From Candidatus Pandoraea novymonadis (GTDB lineage: Bacteria; Pseudomonadota; Gammaproteobacteria; Burkholderiales; Burkholderiaceae), in assembly GCF_003004665.1 (NCBI RefSeq), contig NZ_MUHY01000001.1:372001-436000 (forward strand): a stretch of 64,000 nt of DNA. Reading direction: 5' to 3'. A program made the position numbers and the translations under genes. Shown here in pieces: positions 17,898 to 29,994 of this stretch. Under the pieces are notes generated by a model. That model was not told where the DNA came from. It saw nothing but the letters and a program-made list of their open reading frames with translations, and did no database searches. The first letter of the stretch is position 1. Each line of letters starts with the position of its first letter.

Positions 17898-18557
17898 TTA
17901 TAATGCAGGTATTTTACTCCTATCCAGCTCATCCAAAATTTGCAAGGCGATCGCTTCGACAGATTTTGTAGCATCAATCACGACAAAACGTTCTGGCGCC
18001 ACCGAAACTCGGCGCAAATATTCTGCTCGCACTCGAGCAAAAAAAATGATCGATTCACGCTCGAATTTGTCGGGAAACCTGGTTCTAGCCATCCGCCTTG
18101 CAGCGATTTCAGGAGCTAAATCAAATAAAAAAGTCAAGTCAGGCTGACGTTCGCCCTGCACCCAAGTTTCAAGCGTAACCAACTTATCAAGCGACAAACC
18201 ACGTCCACCACCTTGATACGCAAAAGTCGCATCCGTGAAACGATCTGAGACAACCCAATCACCGCGTGCAAGGGCTGGTTCAATTACGCGTGTAAGATGC
18301 TCACGCCGTCCCGCGAACATTAACAATGCTTCAGTCTCTAAATGCATAGTTTCATGAAGCAGTAATGTTCTTAGCTTTTCTCCTAAAGGGGTGCCTCCTG
18401 GCTCGCGGGTGTCAATCACCTGCAGACCAAGCGGCGCAAGTCGCATACGTAATACTTGAACAAAATTCTTCAAATGGGTGCTTTTCCCAGCACCATCAAT
18501 TCCTTCGAAGGTGATAAATCGACCTGGTAGTATCATACGAGAATTAATTTTACCCAT
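17898..18557 (-). CDS. tmk: Thymidylate kinase
   Basis: Phosphorylates dTMP to dTDP. The 219-residue protein has the P-loop in [11 protein letters not shown] (about 17-27), the [10 protein letters not shown] motif and [16 protein letters not shown] (DRY/F and lid region). Its ATG overlaps the stop of mltG by one base (TAATG), which indicates translational coupling and decides the start, although a second in-frame ATG lies seven codons later. Confidence 0.95.
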   Translation of the reverse strand: MGKINSRMILPGRFITFEGIDGAGKSTHLKNFVQVLRMRLAPLGLQVIDTREPGGTPLGEKLRTLLLHETMHLETEALLMFAGRREHLTRVIEPALARGDWVVSDRFTDATFAYQGGGRGLSLDKLVTLETWVQGERQPDLTFLFDLAPEIAARRMARTRFPDKFERESIIFFARVRAEYLRRVSVAPERFVVIDATKSVEAIALQILDELDRSKIPAL

Positions 18558-19558
18558 TATTGCCGAGCTCGTTGATATTTTTCCACAGCACGATTATGTT
18601 CCTGCAAGTTAAGTGAAAAATGACTGGTTCCGTCACCACATGCCACAAAATATAAAGCATCCGTTTTGGCAGGATTCAGAACTGCACTCAACGATGCATG
18701 TCCTGGCAAGGCAATTGGTGTTGGCAGGAGACCTGCTCTTGTATAAGAGTTATAGGGTGTATCTCTGATCAAATCTCGCTTACGAATACGTCCTGTATAT
18801 AGTTTTCCCATACCGTAAATTACTGTTGAGTCTGTTTGCAGCAGCATTCCTTTTTTTAACCGATTGATGAGCACGGCAGCAACTTTCGATCGTTCATCAA
18901 GTTGTCCTGTCTCTTTTTCCACAAGAGATGCCATAATCAAAGCCTCGTATGGTACATTAAACGGCAGGCCAGGCACACGAGATGCCCAGGCTTCGTTCAA
19001 GCGTTTTTGCATCAAACGATAGGCACGTTGATACAATTCCAAATCTGTTGATCCTTTGGTAAAAAGATATGTATCAGGGAAAAACATTCCCTCTGCCATG
19101 AGGCCATCAGCACCTATTCGGTGCATCAATTCAGCATCACTCATTCCTATCGATTCGTGCTTCAAAGCAGGATGCAAATCAACTTCGGCACGCATCTGTT
19201 TAAACGTCCATCCCTCGATTACTGTGATCCCATAGTGATTTACTTCACCTCTGGCGATTTTTTCTATGACTTCATAGAGTGAAACCCCGTTCAAAAACTC
19301 GTAACTGCCAGATTTTAGCTTTGTAGAAACACCCATTACACGTGTCAAGAAATTAAAAAAAAGTGGATGAATAGGTAGACCACCATCTCGCAATTGTGCC
19401 GCGACACTAGGCACAGCACTGTGCGGTTTTACCGTAACCTCAATTAAGGGAGATGTAAGCACCATCTTGAACGTAGCCCAATAATATGCAGCACAACCAG
19501 CCACACATCCGGCAATTATAAGCAATAAGAATATACGTTTGAAAAACATGCGAAACAT
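18557..19558 (-). CDS. mltG: Endolytic murein transglycosylase MltG (YceG-like)
   Basis: Cleaves nascent glycan strands at the inner membrane, thereby limiting their length. The 333 residues start with a basic stretch and one membrane segment (about 8-28), then a LysM-like region, and the catalytic YceG domain with ASLVEKETG (catalytic Glu), [24 protein letters not shown] and [15 protein letters not shown]. It is divergent from ygfZ with 141 bases between. An internal ATG three codons downstream is an alternative start. The first gene of the mltG-tmk-holB-tatD operon. Confidence 0.94.
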   Translation of the reverse strand: MFRMFFKRIFLLLIIAGCVAGCAAYYWATFKMVLTSPLIEVTVKPHSAVPSVAAQLRDGGLPIHPLFFNFLTRVMGVSTKLKSGSYEFLNGVSLYEVIEKIARGEVNHYGITVIEGWTFKQMRAEVDLHPALKHESIGMSDAELMHRIGADGLMAEGMFFPDTYLFTKGSTDLELYQRAYRLMQKRLNEAWASRVPGLPFNVPYEALIMASLVEKETGQLDERSKVAAVLINRLKKGMLLQTDSTVIYGMGKLYTGRIRKRDLIRDTPYNSYTRAGLLPTPIALPGHASLSAVLNPAKTDALYFVACGDGTSHFSLNLQEHNRAVEKYQRARQ

Positions 19559-19699
19559 AATTACCCAAATACTGTGCTAATCAAGCTAGAATGGTTCTAT
19601 ATATGAACGTGAACAAAGATTACTGGTACTTCCATACACTAAAGACAATATAATACTTGCACTAACGAAACTCTCACAGATTGACAGGCTAATTCATTT

Positions 19700-20737
19700 A
19701 TGAATCCACGTTGGTGTAATTTTCTTCCGGATATTCCGCATCATTCAGAAGCAACACAAGCTGCACAATTTGACGCGTTAAAGCACGGAAGTTTTGCCAC
19801 AATTTCGACTGATTCGGGGATCATCACCTGTAGTGGTACCGATGCTATAGCTTTCATACAAAGCCAGCTGACCGCTAATATTACACAGTCACTAACTCAC
19901 ACGGCTACTTTAGCTGGGTATTGCTCGCCAAAGGGACGTTTACTGGCTACTTTCCTTGTTTGGAAGGATGAAAACTGTATTTCTCTAATATGTTCAGCCG
20001 ATGTACGAGTTTCGATACAAAAACGTTTGTCGATGTTCCTATTACGGGCAAAAGCAAAACTTGCTGATGGCACAAACGATCGCGCCTTACTTCGAGTCGG
20101 CGGTCATTCAGTTGAATTAGTATTGAAACAATATTTTTCAACACTGCCCATCACACCACTCTCTATCACACATAGTCAAACAGCCGGCACACTCGTTTGC
20201 TTGCCAAATGCAAGCACCGCAGCACGGGCACGAGCACACTACCTCTGGAGTATCCCCGTCGAGGTAGTTAAGCATGTGTGGGAAAACTTGTTAAATGTCC
20301 CCAATCTCGAAATTATCGCACCAGAGCTCGTCCATTGGCTTGATGTACAAAGTGGAGTACCCAAAATCGTCGCTGTCACCCAGGAACAATTTGTGCCTCA
20401 AATGATCAACTTAGAACTTATTGGAGGTGTGAGTTTTCGTAAAGGCTGCTATCCAGGTCAAGAAATTGTAGCTCGGAGCCAGTATCGCGGCACGATCAAA
20501 CGCCGGTTATTTCTTGCGCATCTCGACGATGGTCAACCCAAACCAGGCCAAGAACTTTTCGAAAGCTCAGACAAACAGCAACCATGTGGGCATGTTCTAA
20601 ACGTATCTCATTCACCAGAAGGAGGATGGGACTGCTTGGTAGAAGTAAAATTAATGGCACGTGCTGCTGACGACGTACATCTTGGACAAGTAGACGGCAC
20701 TCGTCTGAAGTTCTTGGCACTACCTTATGCCCTATGA
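19700..20737 (+). CDS. ygfZ: tRNA-modifying / Fe-S maintenance protein YgfZ
   Basis: A folate-binding protein of the GcvT fold that supports certain Fe-S enzymes such as MiaB. The 345 residues carry the diagnostic KGCYPGQEIVAR motif with the conserved cysteine, followed by the RGTIKRRL segment. In many proteobacteria it is divergent from mltG exactly as here. It is complete, with no odd features. Presence of a folate-dependent Fe-S repair factor fits the retained Fe-S enzymes (sdhB, apbC). Confidence 0.93.
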   Translation: MNPRWCNFLPDIPHHSEATQAAQFDALKHGSFATISTDSGIITCSGTDAIAFIQSQLTANITQSLTHTATLAGYCSPKGRLLATFLVWKDENCISLICSADVRVSIQKRLSMFLLRAKAKLADGTNDRALLRVGGHSVELVLKQYFSTLPITPLSITHSQTAGTLVCLPNASTAARARAHYLWSIPVEVVKHVWENLLNVPNLEIIAPELVHWLDVQSGVPKIVAVTQEQFVPQMINLELIGGVSFRKGCYPGQEIVARSQYRGTIKRRLFLAHLDDGQPKPGQELFESSDKQQPCGHVLNVSHSPEGGWDCLVEVKLMARAADDVHLGQVDGTRLKFLALPYAL

Positions 20738-21234
20738 AATCTCACAGCTACCAAAACCCAAACCTTTAGGATACTATGCATAAGGTTATACGTCACTTCA
20801 AAAAATACCAATATACAATGCGGTGTGGGGGATTACCTTTGCTTATCAGGACTACTTAAATGCTTAGTATAGTACGATGGGCATTCGAAAATTTGACTAC
20901 CAAGATAAGGTAACTTAATGAGATTATCCTTACTCATCAATTTGTTTGAAACTGATCAAAAAAGTCTAGCAAAATAAAATTAACTGTCCACATGCAGGAA
21001 ATAGAACTTATTGAAAAACCCACTGCAGAAAACTACACTAATGCAAATATTTCTCTAGCCAATTGTTCGAATGGTCCTACATGAAATACGTAGGTTGGAT
21101 TCTATTAACTCAGCATCACTCCTCTTTAAAATTATGAGGAGATTCCCATTACGTCGAAATATAGAAATCAAAAATATCATTTAAAATGATAATATGAAGA
21201 TGATCATTGATATTTCTCTTTTTGTCGAGAATGT
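20738..21234. other. Intergenic region
   Basis: About 500 AT-rich bases between ygfZ and yciB, both on the plus strand. No coding frame, RNA or hairpin was recognised. Confidence 0.5.
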
Positions 21235-21768
21235 ATGAAATTTTTATTCGACCTTCTCCCCCTAATTCTTTTTTTCATTGTCTTTAAATTTGCCGGTATT
21301 TATGTCGCCACTGGTACTATCATCATCGTCACGTTAATTCAGATCATCTGGATGTGCTTTCATCGCCGTAAGATTGAGTCAATGCAGTGGATCAGTTTCG
21401 CAATCATTGTAATTTTTGGTGGTGCCACGATTTGGTTCCACAACGAAGCATTCATTAAATGGAAGCCAACAGTCCTTTATTGGTTATTTGGTGTGACACT
21501 TTTTATTACAGAGCACTTCTTCAACCGCAACTTGATTCACGCCATGATGGGAGAGAAAATAACCTTAACCGAATCTATCTGGCAGAAGCTTAGCTATAGC
21601 TGGACGCTATTTTTTATTGCGATTGGAGCTTTGAATCTATTGATTGCCTACAATTTTTCTACAGACCTCTGGGTTAATTTTAAATTATTCGGTGGTATGG
21701 GATTAATGCTTATATTCTTTATTTTACAAAGCATTTGGCTATCTAAACATATGAAATCAGATGAATAA
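21235..21768 (+). CDS. yciB: Inner membrane-spanning septation protein A (YciB)
   Basis: A 177-residue membrane protein with five to six hydrophobic segments starting at the N-terminus (FDLLPLILFFIVFKFAGIY). Typical YciB/IspZ features are the MKFLFDLLP start, WKPTVLYWLFG and the C-terminal FKLFGGMGLMLIFFILQ. It is involved in cell-envelope integrity and septation. Two bases separate its stop from bolA, and the yciB-bolA-ppiC order is the one usual in Burkholderia. Confidence 0.93.
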   Translation: MKFLFDLLPLILFFIVFKFAGIYVATGTIIIVTLIQIIWMCFHRRKIESMQWISFAIIVIFGGATIWFHNEAFIKWKPTVLYWLFGVTLFITEHFFNRNLIHAMMGEKITLTESIWQKLSYSWTLFFIAIGALNLLIAYNFSTDLWVNFKLFGGMGLMLIFFILQSIWLSKHMKSDE

Positions 21769-21770
21769 TC

Positions 21771-22037
21771 ATGTCGAATATCGAAGATGTTATCGAAACA
21801 CGCTTACGAACCACTTTAAGGCCGATTGAATTTACACTCAAAAATGACAGCTCTCGTCACACTGGTCATGCTAGTGCAGCAGCTGGCGGGCATTATCAGA
21901 TACGTATCGTATCTGCAGCTTTCATCGGTCAAAATCATGTAGAACGGCATCGCTTAGTGTACGATGCACTTGCTGATTTGATGGAAAATGGCATTCATGC
22001 ACTTGTAATCAAAGCACTATCGCCTAATGAAGGTTAA
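21771..22037 (+). CDS. bolA: BolA family protein
   Basis: An 88-residue protein with the BolA fold: ETRLRTTLRPIEFTLKNDSSRHTGHA, containing the conserved His region, and HRLVYDALADLM toward the C-terminus. BolA proteins partner with monothiol glutaredoxins in Fe-S handling and in stress-related regulation. Which paralogue type it is cannot be told from the sequence alone. It is coupled to yciB. Confidence 0.9.
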   Translation: MSNIEDVIETRLRTTLRPIEFTLKNDSSRHTGHASAAAGGHYQIRIVSAAFIGQNHVERHRLVYDALADLMENGIHALVIKALSPNEG

Positions 22038-22098
22038 GTTGCAAATGTCAAATATTTATAAAGTTCTGTTCTCCTCGTAAAATGTTAGGAAAATTAGC

Positions 22099-22875
22099 AT
22101 GGCATTGAACTTTGCTCATATAGCTCTCTCGCTCACCGCAATAGTATCTTTGTCTACTTTTGCCCAAAATGTTGCCATCGTAAATGGCTCACCTATACCC
22201 ACATCGCGGGTCAATGTAATGCTCAATGAAATGGTGCAGCAAGGTTATTCAGATTCACCTGAATTGCGGCAGCAAATCCGAGGAGAATTGGTCAAGCGTG
22301 AAATTCTAGCTCAAGAGGCAATTCGTCGGGGCATTGCAGCCCGTGCAGACGTAAAAACGCAAGTTGAATTGACAAAACAAACCGTCTTAATCCGTGCACT
22401 AGTCACTGATATTGTAAAATCTCCCATCAGTGACGATGAGTTACAGGCTCGCTACGACGAAATTAAACAGCAAATTGGTGATAAGGAATATCGCCCTAGC
22501 CACATTCTGTTAGAAGATGAAGATACTGCCAAAAAAATCATTATCAAACTCAAAAATGGAGTCAATTTCTCAAAATTAGCCAAACAGTATTCAAAAGACA
22601 AGGGTTCAGCAAAGAATGGTGGTAGACTGGAATGGTCATCAGCTAGCTCATATGTATCAGAATTTAAAGAAGTATTACTACAGCTAAAAAAGGGGCAAAT
22701 CATCGAAACGCCTGTGAAAACAAATTTTGGCTACCATGTTATCAAGCTCGATGATCTAAGGAACATACAAGTTCCATCACTGGCAGAACTCAAACCTCAA
22801 TTAGAGCATCGCGCCCGTGAAGAAAGAATGCATCTTCTCGAAGAAAATTTAATAGAAAAATCAAAAATTCGATAA
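22099..22875 (+). CDS. Peptidyl-prolyl cis-trans isomerase, parvulin type (periplasmic)
   Basis: A 258-residue periplasmic foldase. The N-terminus (about 1-22) is a signal peptide ending near FAQ-NVA. Residues ~25-125 are the SurA-like chaperone region, and the rotamase domain begins with YRPSHILL, followed by FSKLAKQYSKD, SAKNGGRLEW and TNFGYHVIKLDD. It is the third gene in the yciB-bolA-ppiC group. It is most like the Burkholderia PpiC-type protein and is smaller than SurA. Confidence 0.92.
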   Translation: MALNFAHIALSLTAIVSLSTFAQNVAIVNGSPIPTSRVNVMLNEMVQQGYSDSPELRQQIRGELVKREILAQEAIRRGIAARADVKTQVELTKQTVLIRALVTDIVKSPISDDELQARYDEIKQQIGDKEYRPSHILLEDEDTAKKIIIKLKNGVNFSKLAKQYSKDKGSAKNGGRLEWSSASSYVSEFKEVLLQLKKGQIIETPVKTNFGYHVIKLDDLRNIQVPSLAELKPQLEHRAREERMHLLEENLIEKSKIR

Positions 22876-23047
22876 AGAAATTTGAGTGATTCCACTAATC
22901 ACAGTTCAAATTTTATTACCTAACCTTAATCTGTAAGCCTGCATCACTCGCACTCATAGTAATCGGTGTCCTTCCTTGACAAGCTAGAGAAGTAATCATA
23001 GTTGAAAAAAGTTAAGGTTAAAAAATACTTCGCTAAACAGCTCGACG

Positions 23048-26000
23048 TTAGCCAATCCAGCAGCGCGCGTTACGGAACATCCTCATCCATGGGGTATCTG
23101 CTTCCCATGATTTCGGTGCCCAGCTCATCTGTACTGTGCGGAAGACTCGCTCTGGATGAGGCATCATGACCGTGAAACGGCCATCTAATGTGGTGAACGA
23201 GGTCAATCCACGAGGCGATCCATTTGGATTGAATGGATACACTTGTGTAGCCACTCCATGGTGATCCACAAAACGAAGTGCTGGGATAGCATTTTCAATA
23301 TCACCTTGTAGATTAAAATTTGCAAAACCCTCACCATGAGAAATTACGATTGGTGCTTGCGTACCTGCCATACCGCTGAAAAAAATCGAAGGCGAATCAA
23401 GAACCTCGACCTGTACTAGACGTGCCTCATACTTCGAATTATTGAACGTAAACTTCGGCCAATGAATTGCTCCAGGAATCATATTGGATAAATTGCTCAT
23501 CATCTGACAACCGTTACATACTCCAAGGGCAAAGGTATCAAGACGATTAAAAAAATCCGAGAACTGATCTGCCAGCGCTGAATTAAAGAGAATCGTTTTA
23601 GCCCAACCTTCCCCCGCACCCAGAACATCTCCATAAGAGAAACCACCACAGGCAATAAAACCTTGAAAATCAACAAGTTTCGCTTCACCACTGAGCAAAT
23701 CGCTCATATGTACGTCATATGTTGCAAATCCTGCACGGTCGAATGCATAAGCCATCTCAAGATGAGAATTTACACCCTGCTCACGCAAAATTGCGAGCTT
23801 GGGCCGTACACCCGTGGAGATAAAAGGTTTTGCAATGTCCACCCTAGAATCAAAGGTAAGTCTCGAACTTAAGCCAGGATCTGATGTATTATTCAGGGCA
23901 TCAAATTCCGCATCAGCACACGCTGGTGTATCTCGCAGCTTGGAGATACGCCAGCTAACCTCGTTCCACAAGCGATGCAATTCAACACGTGGAGCACTAA
24001 AAATTTTCTTGGCATCACGATAAATCTCAATCACATCACCTGTATTTAGCTTACCAATCACATGACTACAAGCCGCTAGGCCGTTTTCACGCAAAACTTG
24101 TAATACACCATCACGATCTTCAGCGCGAACTTGTATCACACCTCCCAGCTCTTCGCTAAACAATACCCGTAATGTTTTATCTTCACGACGACCAATCGTT
24201 TGTTTCACCCAATCTTTAGCGTCACCGTAATCTGATTCAAAATCCTTATCAATCGTGAGGATATCAATATTTAGCGAAACACCAACGTGTCCGGCAAACG
24301 CCATTTCTGCAACGGTCACAAAAAGTCCGCCATCGGAGCGGTCATGGTAAGCTAGCAACCTACCGGTCCGATTCAATAACTGAATAGCATTGAAAAAATA
24401 TTTGAGGTCAATTGGATCATCAACATCTGGTGTTTCATTACCAATCTGCTGCGTAACCTGCGCCAAAATGCTACCAGCCATGCGATACTGGTTCCGACCA
24501 AGGTCAATCGCGATCAAGACTGTTTCACCAACTTCTTTAATGCTATGCAGCTGCGGTGTCAATTGGTAACGAACATCCTCAACAGAGGCAAACGTTGAGA
24601 CAATCAATGAAACGGGCGGGACAACTTCCTTAAGTTGACCATTTTCTTGCCATTGTGTACGCATGGACAACGAGTCTTTCCCAACAGGAATCGATATACC
24701 TAATGCTGGACATAGTTCAATACCAACCGCTTTGACCATATCGAACAAGGCTGCATCCTCGCCTTCACTCCCACAAGCAGCCATCCAATTGGCGGAAAGT
24801 TTTAATTGATCCAATGAGATGATTGGTGCTGCCATAATATTCGTGATCGCCTCTCCAACAGCCATGCGGCCTGATGCATGAGGATTAATCACAGCCAGTG
24901 GAGTACGCTCACCCATGGCCATTGCTTCCCCACGATAACTCGTATAATCCATCAGAGAGATAGCGCAATCCGCGACCGGCACTTGCCATGGACCAACCAT
25001 CTGATCTCGAGTAGTTAACCCTCCTACTGTTCGATCACTGATCGTAATCAAAAAAGACTTTGAAGCTACCGTTGGATGCCGCAGCACAGCACGTGCCACA
25101 TCATCAAGTACCAAACCAGTCAGATCAACGTCAGGGAACACAGGGATAATGCGCTTAACATCACGATGCATCCGTGGGGGTTTACCCAGTAATATATCCA
25201 TCGGGATATCCACAGGGTCTGGAAACTCAGGATGCAAAGCATCAACAAGTCTTAATTGACGCTCATCCGTAGAGACCCCAACCACTGCTACCGGACAGCG
25301 CTCCCTTTTACACACTGCCTCAAAAACAGAAAAATTATCCGGCGCAATCGCCAATACATAGCGCTCCTGTGCTTCGTTGCTCCAAATTTCAGCAGGTGAC
25401 ATGCCAGACTCTTCGAGTTGCACATTACGTAAATTAAATAATGCACCCTTATCCGCACCATCAACGAGCTCTGGAAAAGCATTCGATAATCCACCTGCAC
25501 CTACGTCATGAATAGATAGAATGGGGTTCTGATCACTCTGTGCCCAACACCAGTTGATTACCTCCTGTGCCCGACGTTGAATTTCTGGATTACCACGCTG
25601 GACTGAATTAAAATCAAGCTCTGAAATGTTAGTACCCGTAGCCATCGAACTAGCTGCACCTCCGCCTATACCGATACGCATTCCTGGTCCACCAATTTGT
25701 ATCAACAACGTACCAGCTGGTAGATCATCCTTATGCGTATGTTTGGCGGAGATGTTTCCCATACCACCAGCAATCATGATTGGCTTGTGATAACCACGCA
25801 TACGCCCTGCTACATTTTGCTCATAAGTACGGAAATAACCACCAATATTCGGACGGCCAAACTCATTATTAAACGCAGCGGCACCGATAGGACCCTCAGT
25901 CATTATTTGTAGTGGAGATGCGATGTTACTAGGATAGCCATACACTTGTGTATGATCTTTTGATTCGCGTAATGACAACGGAATCGTGACATCACCATCG

Positions 26001-27085
26001 TTCTCCCAAATCTCGAGTGCGCCAGGCAATGTCAAGTTAGATACCGTAAAACCAGCCAGTCCACATTTCGGTGTCGAACCACGACCAGTTGCACCCTCGT
26101 CCCTAATTTCTCCCCCTACTCCTGTACTTGCACCAGAAAATGGAGAAATTACAGTTGGATGATTGTGTGTTTCTACTTTCATCAAGGTATGTATTAACTC
26201 AAGGCTGCGGCCATAAAGACGACCACTTCCAGCATTACCAGGATACCAACGCTCAACAGAGGCACCTTCCATAACCGCAGCATTATCTGAATAAGCGACG
26301 ATCGTACCTGTCGGATGCTGTTGATGAGTATTCTTAATCATCTGGAACAATGATTTTTCTTGTTTTACACCATCAATCGTCCAACTTGCATTGAAAATCT
26401 TGTGGCGACAGTGCTCGCTATTAGCCTGCGCAAACATCATCAACTCAACATTGGTCGGATTGCGTTTCAGACCAACGAAAGCATCAACAAGATAATCCAT
26501 TTCATCGTCCGCCAGGGCGAGCCCCCAATCACGATTCGCGACCTCGAGTGTACTACGTCCAGCACCAATTACATCGACAGTAAGCAATGGCTTAGGAGGC
26601 AATTCGGCAAACAAGGCTTCTGCATCCTTCCGACTGGCAACGATTGTTTCCGTCATACGATCATGCAAAGCAAAAGAAACTCGACGAAGTGTTTCAAACG
26701 ATAGTTTTTTCTTAGAATCAAATAATCCTGCCTTCAGAGTGAGCTTGAATTCAATCCCGCGCTCAATAAGGTGCACGTGAACAATGCCACAGTTGTGTGC
26801 AATGTTAGTTGCTTTACTTGACCACGGAGAAATCGTACCGAGCCGGGGAATCACAAGCAGCGTATCACCTTCAGTATTGTCTGTAGAAGGTTCGCCGTAG
26901 GTAAGCAGTCCATTGAGACGATCAACATCCTCACAAGAAAGTGACTCCGTACTGGCGACGAAATGAACATAACGCGCATGAATACGAACGATAGAATCAT
27001 CAATTTCTTGCAAGATCTGCAAAAAACGTTTCAGGCGGGATTCGGAGAGCGCTACAGCGCCGGGAAAGCAGGCAATCTGAGTCAT
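23048..27085 (-). CDS. purL: Phosphoribosylformylglycinamidine synthase (large single-chain)
   Basis: Converts FGAR, glutamine and ATP to FGAM in de novo purine synthesis. The 1345-residue length matches the large proteobacterial form. In order it holds the N-terminal domain, the ATP-binding synthetase halves (HNHPT at the [17 protein letters not shown] region, [15 protein letters not shown], and a second half with [11 protein letters not shown]), and a C-terminal glutamine amidotransferase with GVCNGCQMM (nucleophile Cys), SHGEGFA and PHPERVFR (His/Glu). The ATG at 27085 ([10 protein letters not shown]) is preferred over an in-frame start at 27169 because the family begins with this segment. 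It is followed downstream, convergently, by ppiC. Confidence 0.97.
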   Translation of the reverse strand: MTQIACFPGAVALSESRLKRFLQILQEIDDSIVRIHARYVHFVASTESLSCEDVDRLNGLLTYGEPSTDNTEGDTLLVIPRLGTISPWSSKATNIAHNCGIVHVHLIERGIEFKLTLKAGLFDSKKKLSFETLRRVSFALHDRMTETIVASRKDAEALFAELPPKPLLTVDVIGAGRSTLEVANRDWGLALADDEMDYLVDAFVGLKRNPTNVELMMFAQANSEHCRHKIFNASWTIDGVKQEKSLFQMIKNTHQQHPTGTIVAYSDNAAVMEGASVERWYPGNAGSGRLYGRSLELIHTLMKVETHNHPTVISPFSGASTGVGGEIRDEGATGRGSTPKCGLAGFTVSNLTLPGALEIWENDGDVTIPLSLRESKDHTQVYGYPSNIASPLQIMTEGPIGAAAFNNEFGRPNIGGYFRTYEQNVAGRMRGYHKPIMIAGGMGNISAKHTHKDDLPAGTLLIQIGGPGMRIGIGGGAASSMATGTNISELDFNSVQRGNPEIQRRAQEVINWCWAQSDQNPILSIHDVGAGGLSNAFPELVDGADKGALFNLRNVQLEESGMSPAEIWSNEAQERYVLAIAPDNFSVFEAVCKRERCPVAVVGVSTDERQLRLVDALHPEFPDPVDIPMDILLGKPPRMHRDVKRIIPVFPDVDLTGLVLDDVARAVLRHPTVASKSFLITISDRTVGGLTTRDQMVGPWQVPVADCAISLMDYTSYRGEAMAMGERTPLAVINPHASGRMAVGEAITNIMAAPIISLDQLKLSANWMAACGSEGEDAALFDMVKAVGIELCPALGISIPVGKDSLSMRTQWQENGQLKEVVPPVSLIVSTFASVEDVRYQLTPQLHSIKEVGETVLIAIDLGRNQYRMAGSILAQVTQQIGNETPDVDDPIDLKYFFNAIQLLNRTGRLLAYHDRSDGGLFVTVAEMAFAGHVGVSLNIDILTIDKDFESDYGDAKDWVKQTIGRREDKTLRVLFSEELGGVIQVRAEDRDGVLQVLRENGLAACSHVIGKLNTGDVIEIYRDAKKIFSAPRVELHRLWNEVSWRISKLRDTPACADAEFDALNNTSDPGLSSRLTFDSRVDIAKPFISTGVRPKLAILREQGVNSHLEMAYAFDRAGFATYDVHMSDLLSGEAKLVDFQGFIACGGFSYGDVLGAGEGWAKTILFNSALADQFSDFFNRLDTFALGVCNGCQMMSNLSNMIPGAIHWPKFTFNNSKYEARLVQVEVLDSPSIFFSGMAGTQAPIVISHGEGFANFNLQGDIENAIPALRFVDHHGVATQVYPFNPNGSPRGLTSFTTLDGRFTVMMPHPERVFRTVQMSWAPKSWEADTPWMRMFRNARCWIG

Positions 27086-28037
27086 GGAAAAGATAGAAGA
27101 CGTATAGCTGTTGGCAAGGTCAACACTTGATGGAAGATCCCAGAAAAAACAGTACTGATTGTACCGCATCTAAGTTTATATCTCAGATATAAACACTGAA
27201 TAGTGATTAATGATTTTAATCTCACAATCAGTTTAGATCGATACAAATCACTACAGCGACAACATCTAGTAAAAATACAACATAAGACACCCATGTTGAC
27301 AAACTGACGCAACCCAAAGGCATCATTGTCACCCCACCAGTGCATACATCAAAAAATGCAACACGATACTAAGTCTTCCAATAACTCTGTTTTATGGTCA
27401 AAAATCATGTACAAGTTCATTAAAAATGAATCAAAATACTGATGCCAAATCAGCCTGCATTGGTTGATGATATGATGGGACTTATCAAATTTATCTAAGT
27501 CAACCACACTGCATCGAATCTTGACATAAGATTCGCATAAAAAGATTTGCATAAAACATCGAAAATTCCCGCTACATTGGTGATCATACCGAATTAAAAT
27601 ACACTCAGACGGCCGCGTATTCATGCCAAAAATTCCAATCACCCACCTTCATAGAATTGAAAATAGCCCCAACGACCTAAAAGGGTTGTCCATCGACATT
27701 CTCATCACGTACTTTCTTTGACAGATGGAACATGGTGATGCTGGCCCCGTGTCTACGTCGGCTTTTCAATTGAGCTACCAACCCTATGATTCCTCTCAAT
27801 CAAAACTCACGTTTTCAAGTATTAGATTCCATTCCGGATGAAAATTATTAACCTCAAAATCTACCATTCCGTATGAGATTCAATTACAAATTATTCATTT
27901 TAAAAATGTAGTAGATTCAAGTGAGTATAGTGCTGCACTTCATGTATGCCGACCCAGTAAATGGATTGACTATACAGCTATACTGCAATTATTGTGCCTA
28001 ACGATTACCGGCCCTCTACCGTATTGGATTAACATCA
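27086..28037. other. Long region between purL and pgi with a possible tRNA remnant
   Basis: About 950 bases, divergent genes on both sides. No protein-like frame was recognised. Positions 27730-27790 hold fragments resembling a minus-strand tRNA. Near 27967, TTGACT is followed by AT-rich sequence, a candidate -35 for pgi, but no -10 at proper spacing could be fixed. Confidence 0.4.
27730..27790 (-). pseudogene. Possible degraded tRNA
   Basis: On the minus strand the sequence reads GGTAGCTCAATTG, like the D-arm start of many tRNAs, followed by ATTGAAAA as in a tRNA-Phe anticodon loop, and then CGTAGACACGGGG. No cloverleaf can be drawn: the D-arm is cut short and the acceptor and T arms are not recognisable. 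It may be a deleted tRNA-Phe-like gene or chance similarity. Confidence 0.2.
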
Positions 28038-29690
28038 GTGGCTATAACGTCTTCGACGCCTTTCCGTTTGGATCATTTGCCTGCATGGCATGAACTTTCC
28101 ATACATCGCACTGAAATCGCCACACAACATATGCGCGATTGGTTTTCTTCCCCTAGTTCACAGAGTCGCGTTGAGCGATTTTCCCTATCAGCAGCAGGCC
28201 TATATCTCGACTACTCAAAGAATCGTATCACCGATAAAACTATTACACTACTAGCTCAGCTGGCTCGTGATTGTGACGTTGTAGCAAGGCGTGATGCAAT
28301 GTGGCATGGAGCCCCAGTCAATACTAGCGAGAACCGTGCCGCCTTACATATTGCATTACGTGCCCCTGACGATAGTGCATTTCGCTATCTTCCAAATAGC
28401 GTCAGCGACATGGTTCGCAGTAGCCTTGCACGCATGAGAAAATTTGCATATGCAGTACGTGATGGGACATGGCCTGGGGCGATAGGTAAACGCATCAGGC
28501 ATATTGTCAATATTGGCATTGGCGGCTCTGACCTCGGACCACGTATGGTGTGTGATGCATTAACTCCCTTTGGTTCGCCACAACTGACTATGCATTTCAT
28601 CGCTAACATCGATGCCACTGAGTTAGCTCGCACTCTACCTCAATTAGACGCCGAAGCAACGCTCGTCGTCGTTTGCTCAAAAACATTCACGACAATGGAG
28701 ACAATGACTAATGCTCACACTTTGCGTACCTGGTTTATTGAACAAGGTATTCCAGAACAAGAAGTGGGACAACATTTTGTTGCCGTATCAAATCATGTTG
28801 ATGCAGCCTTAGCTTTCGGAATCACCCGTAATCACGTTTTTGAATTTGGGGAATGGGTTGGTGGGCGATACTCCCTTTGGTCACCGATTGGACTCAGCAT
28901 TATGCTGTACTTAGGTCCTGAACATTTTGATGCATTGCTGGCAGGTGCACATGCGATGGATCAGCACTTCCATGATGCTCCGCTCGAAGCTAATATGCCC
29001 GTCCTTCTTGCGCTTATTGGAATCTGGTACCGCAACTTTTTTGATGCTCAAACGCTTTCAATTGCCCCATACACAGATGCCCTCTTACATCTACCCCCAT
29101 ATTTGCAACAATTGGATATGGAAAGTAATGGAAAATCCATGCAGATTGATGGACGACCCGTCGCCTGGCAAACGGCGCCAGTCATTTGGGGGCAACCAGG
29201 TTCAAATGGTCAGCACGCCTACTTTCAAATGCTACATCAAGGCACCTCGCTGGTACCAGTCGACTTTATCGCTGTACTAACACCCCAGTACCCCTACGAC
29301 ACTCATCATCGAAAACTACTGGCCAACTGCTTTGCTCAAAGTCAAGCACTCATGCTAGGAGGATCGATAGACACATCAGTTCAAGCGAAAAGCTCATTGG
29401 CGGCACAACGTTGTTTCGAAGGCAATCGTCCAAGCAATACCCTGCTTATAGATGCGCTGACGCCTGAGCGGATGGGAGCATTAATCGCGTTATATGAGCA
29501 CAAAGTCTTTGTGCAAGCGACAATTTGGCACATCAATCCGTTCGATCAATGGGGCGTCGAATTAGGGAAAACCTTGTCTTTTGCCATCGAGCCTGCACTT
29601 GTTTCACTTGACTTATTAACTCACGGAACGCACGATGCTTCAACTGAGTCCCTAATACGCCGAGCTGCTGCTGCTCTTAATCAGACCTAA
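28038..29690 (+). CDS. pgi: Glucose-6-phosphate isomerase
   Basis: Interconverts glucose 6-phosphate and fructose 6-phosphate. The 550-residue length is normal. SIS domain and signatures are clear: GIGGSDLGPRMV, SKTFTTMETMTNA, MESNGKSM (catalytic Glu nearby), QPGSNGQHAYFQMLHQGT (His) and NPFDQWGVELGKTLS (Lys). It appears to start at the GTG at 28038 (product MAITSSTPFRL); no ATG lies closer to the conserved start and no strong ribosome site is seen. With fbp it connects gluconeogenesis to the pentose-phosphate and envelope-sugar pathways. Confidence 0.94.
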   Translation: MAITSSTPFRLDHLPAWHELSIHRTEIATQHMRDWFSSPSSQSRVERFSLSAAGLYLDYSKNRITDKTITLLAQLARDCDVVARRDAMWHGAPVNTSENRAALHIALRAPDDSAFRYLPNSVSDMVRSSLARMRKFAYAVRDGTWPGAIGKRIRHIVNIGIGGSDLGPRMVCDALTPFGSPQLTMHFIANIDATELARTLPQLDAEATLVVVCSKTFTTMETMTNAHTLRTWFIEQGIPEQEVGQHFVAVSNHVDAALAFGITRNHVFEFGEWVGGRYSLWSPIGLSIMLYLGPEHFDALLAGAHAMDQHFHDAPLEANMPVLLALIGIWYRNFFDAQTLSIAPYTDALLHLPPYLQQLDMESNGKSMQIDGRPVAWQTAPVIWGQPGSNGQHAYFQMLHQGTSLVPVDFIAVLTPQYPYDTHHRKLLANCFAQSQALMLGGSIDTSVQAKSSLAAQRCFEGNRPSNTLLIDALTPERMGALIALYEHKVFVQATIWHINPFDQWGVELGKTLSFAIEPALVSLDLLTHGTHDASTESLIRRAAAALNQT

Positions 29691-29900
29691 AGATACAAAA
29701 TAAAATGATATAACCTATCTATTACCTAATATGTGCAGTAAAAGACAAAAACTGGTGATGCTAACAAGTTTGACCCCAATCAAAGAGCTATTTCGCCAGA
29801 CAGCACAATAATATTCGTTAGTTAGTGGCGCATAGAAAACCAATTCCACTAAAACCCATTTATGGTTATCTGGTATTTTTATTTTCTTGAAACTCTTACC

Positions 29901-29985
<85 letters not shown>

Positions 29986-29994
29986 CCTATCCTG

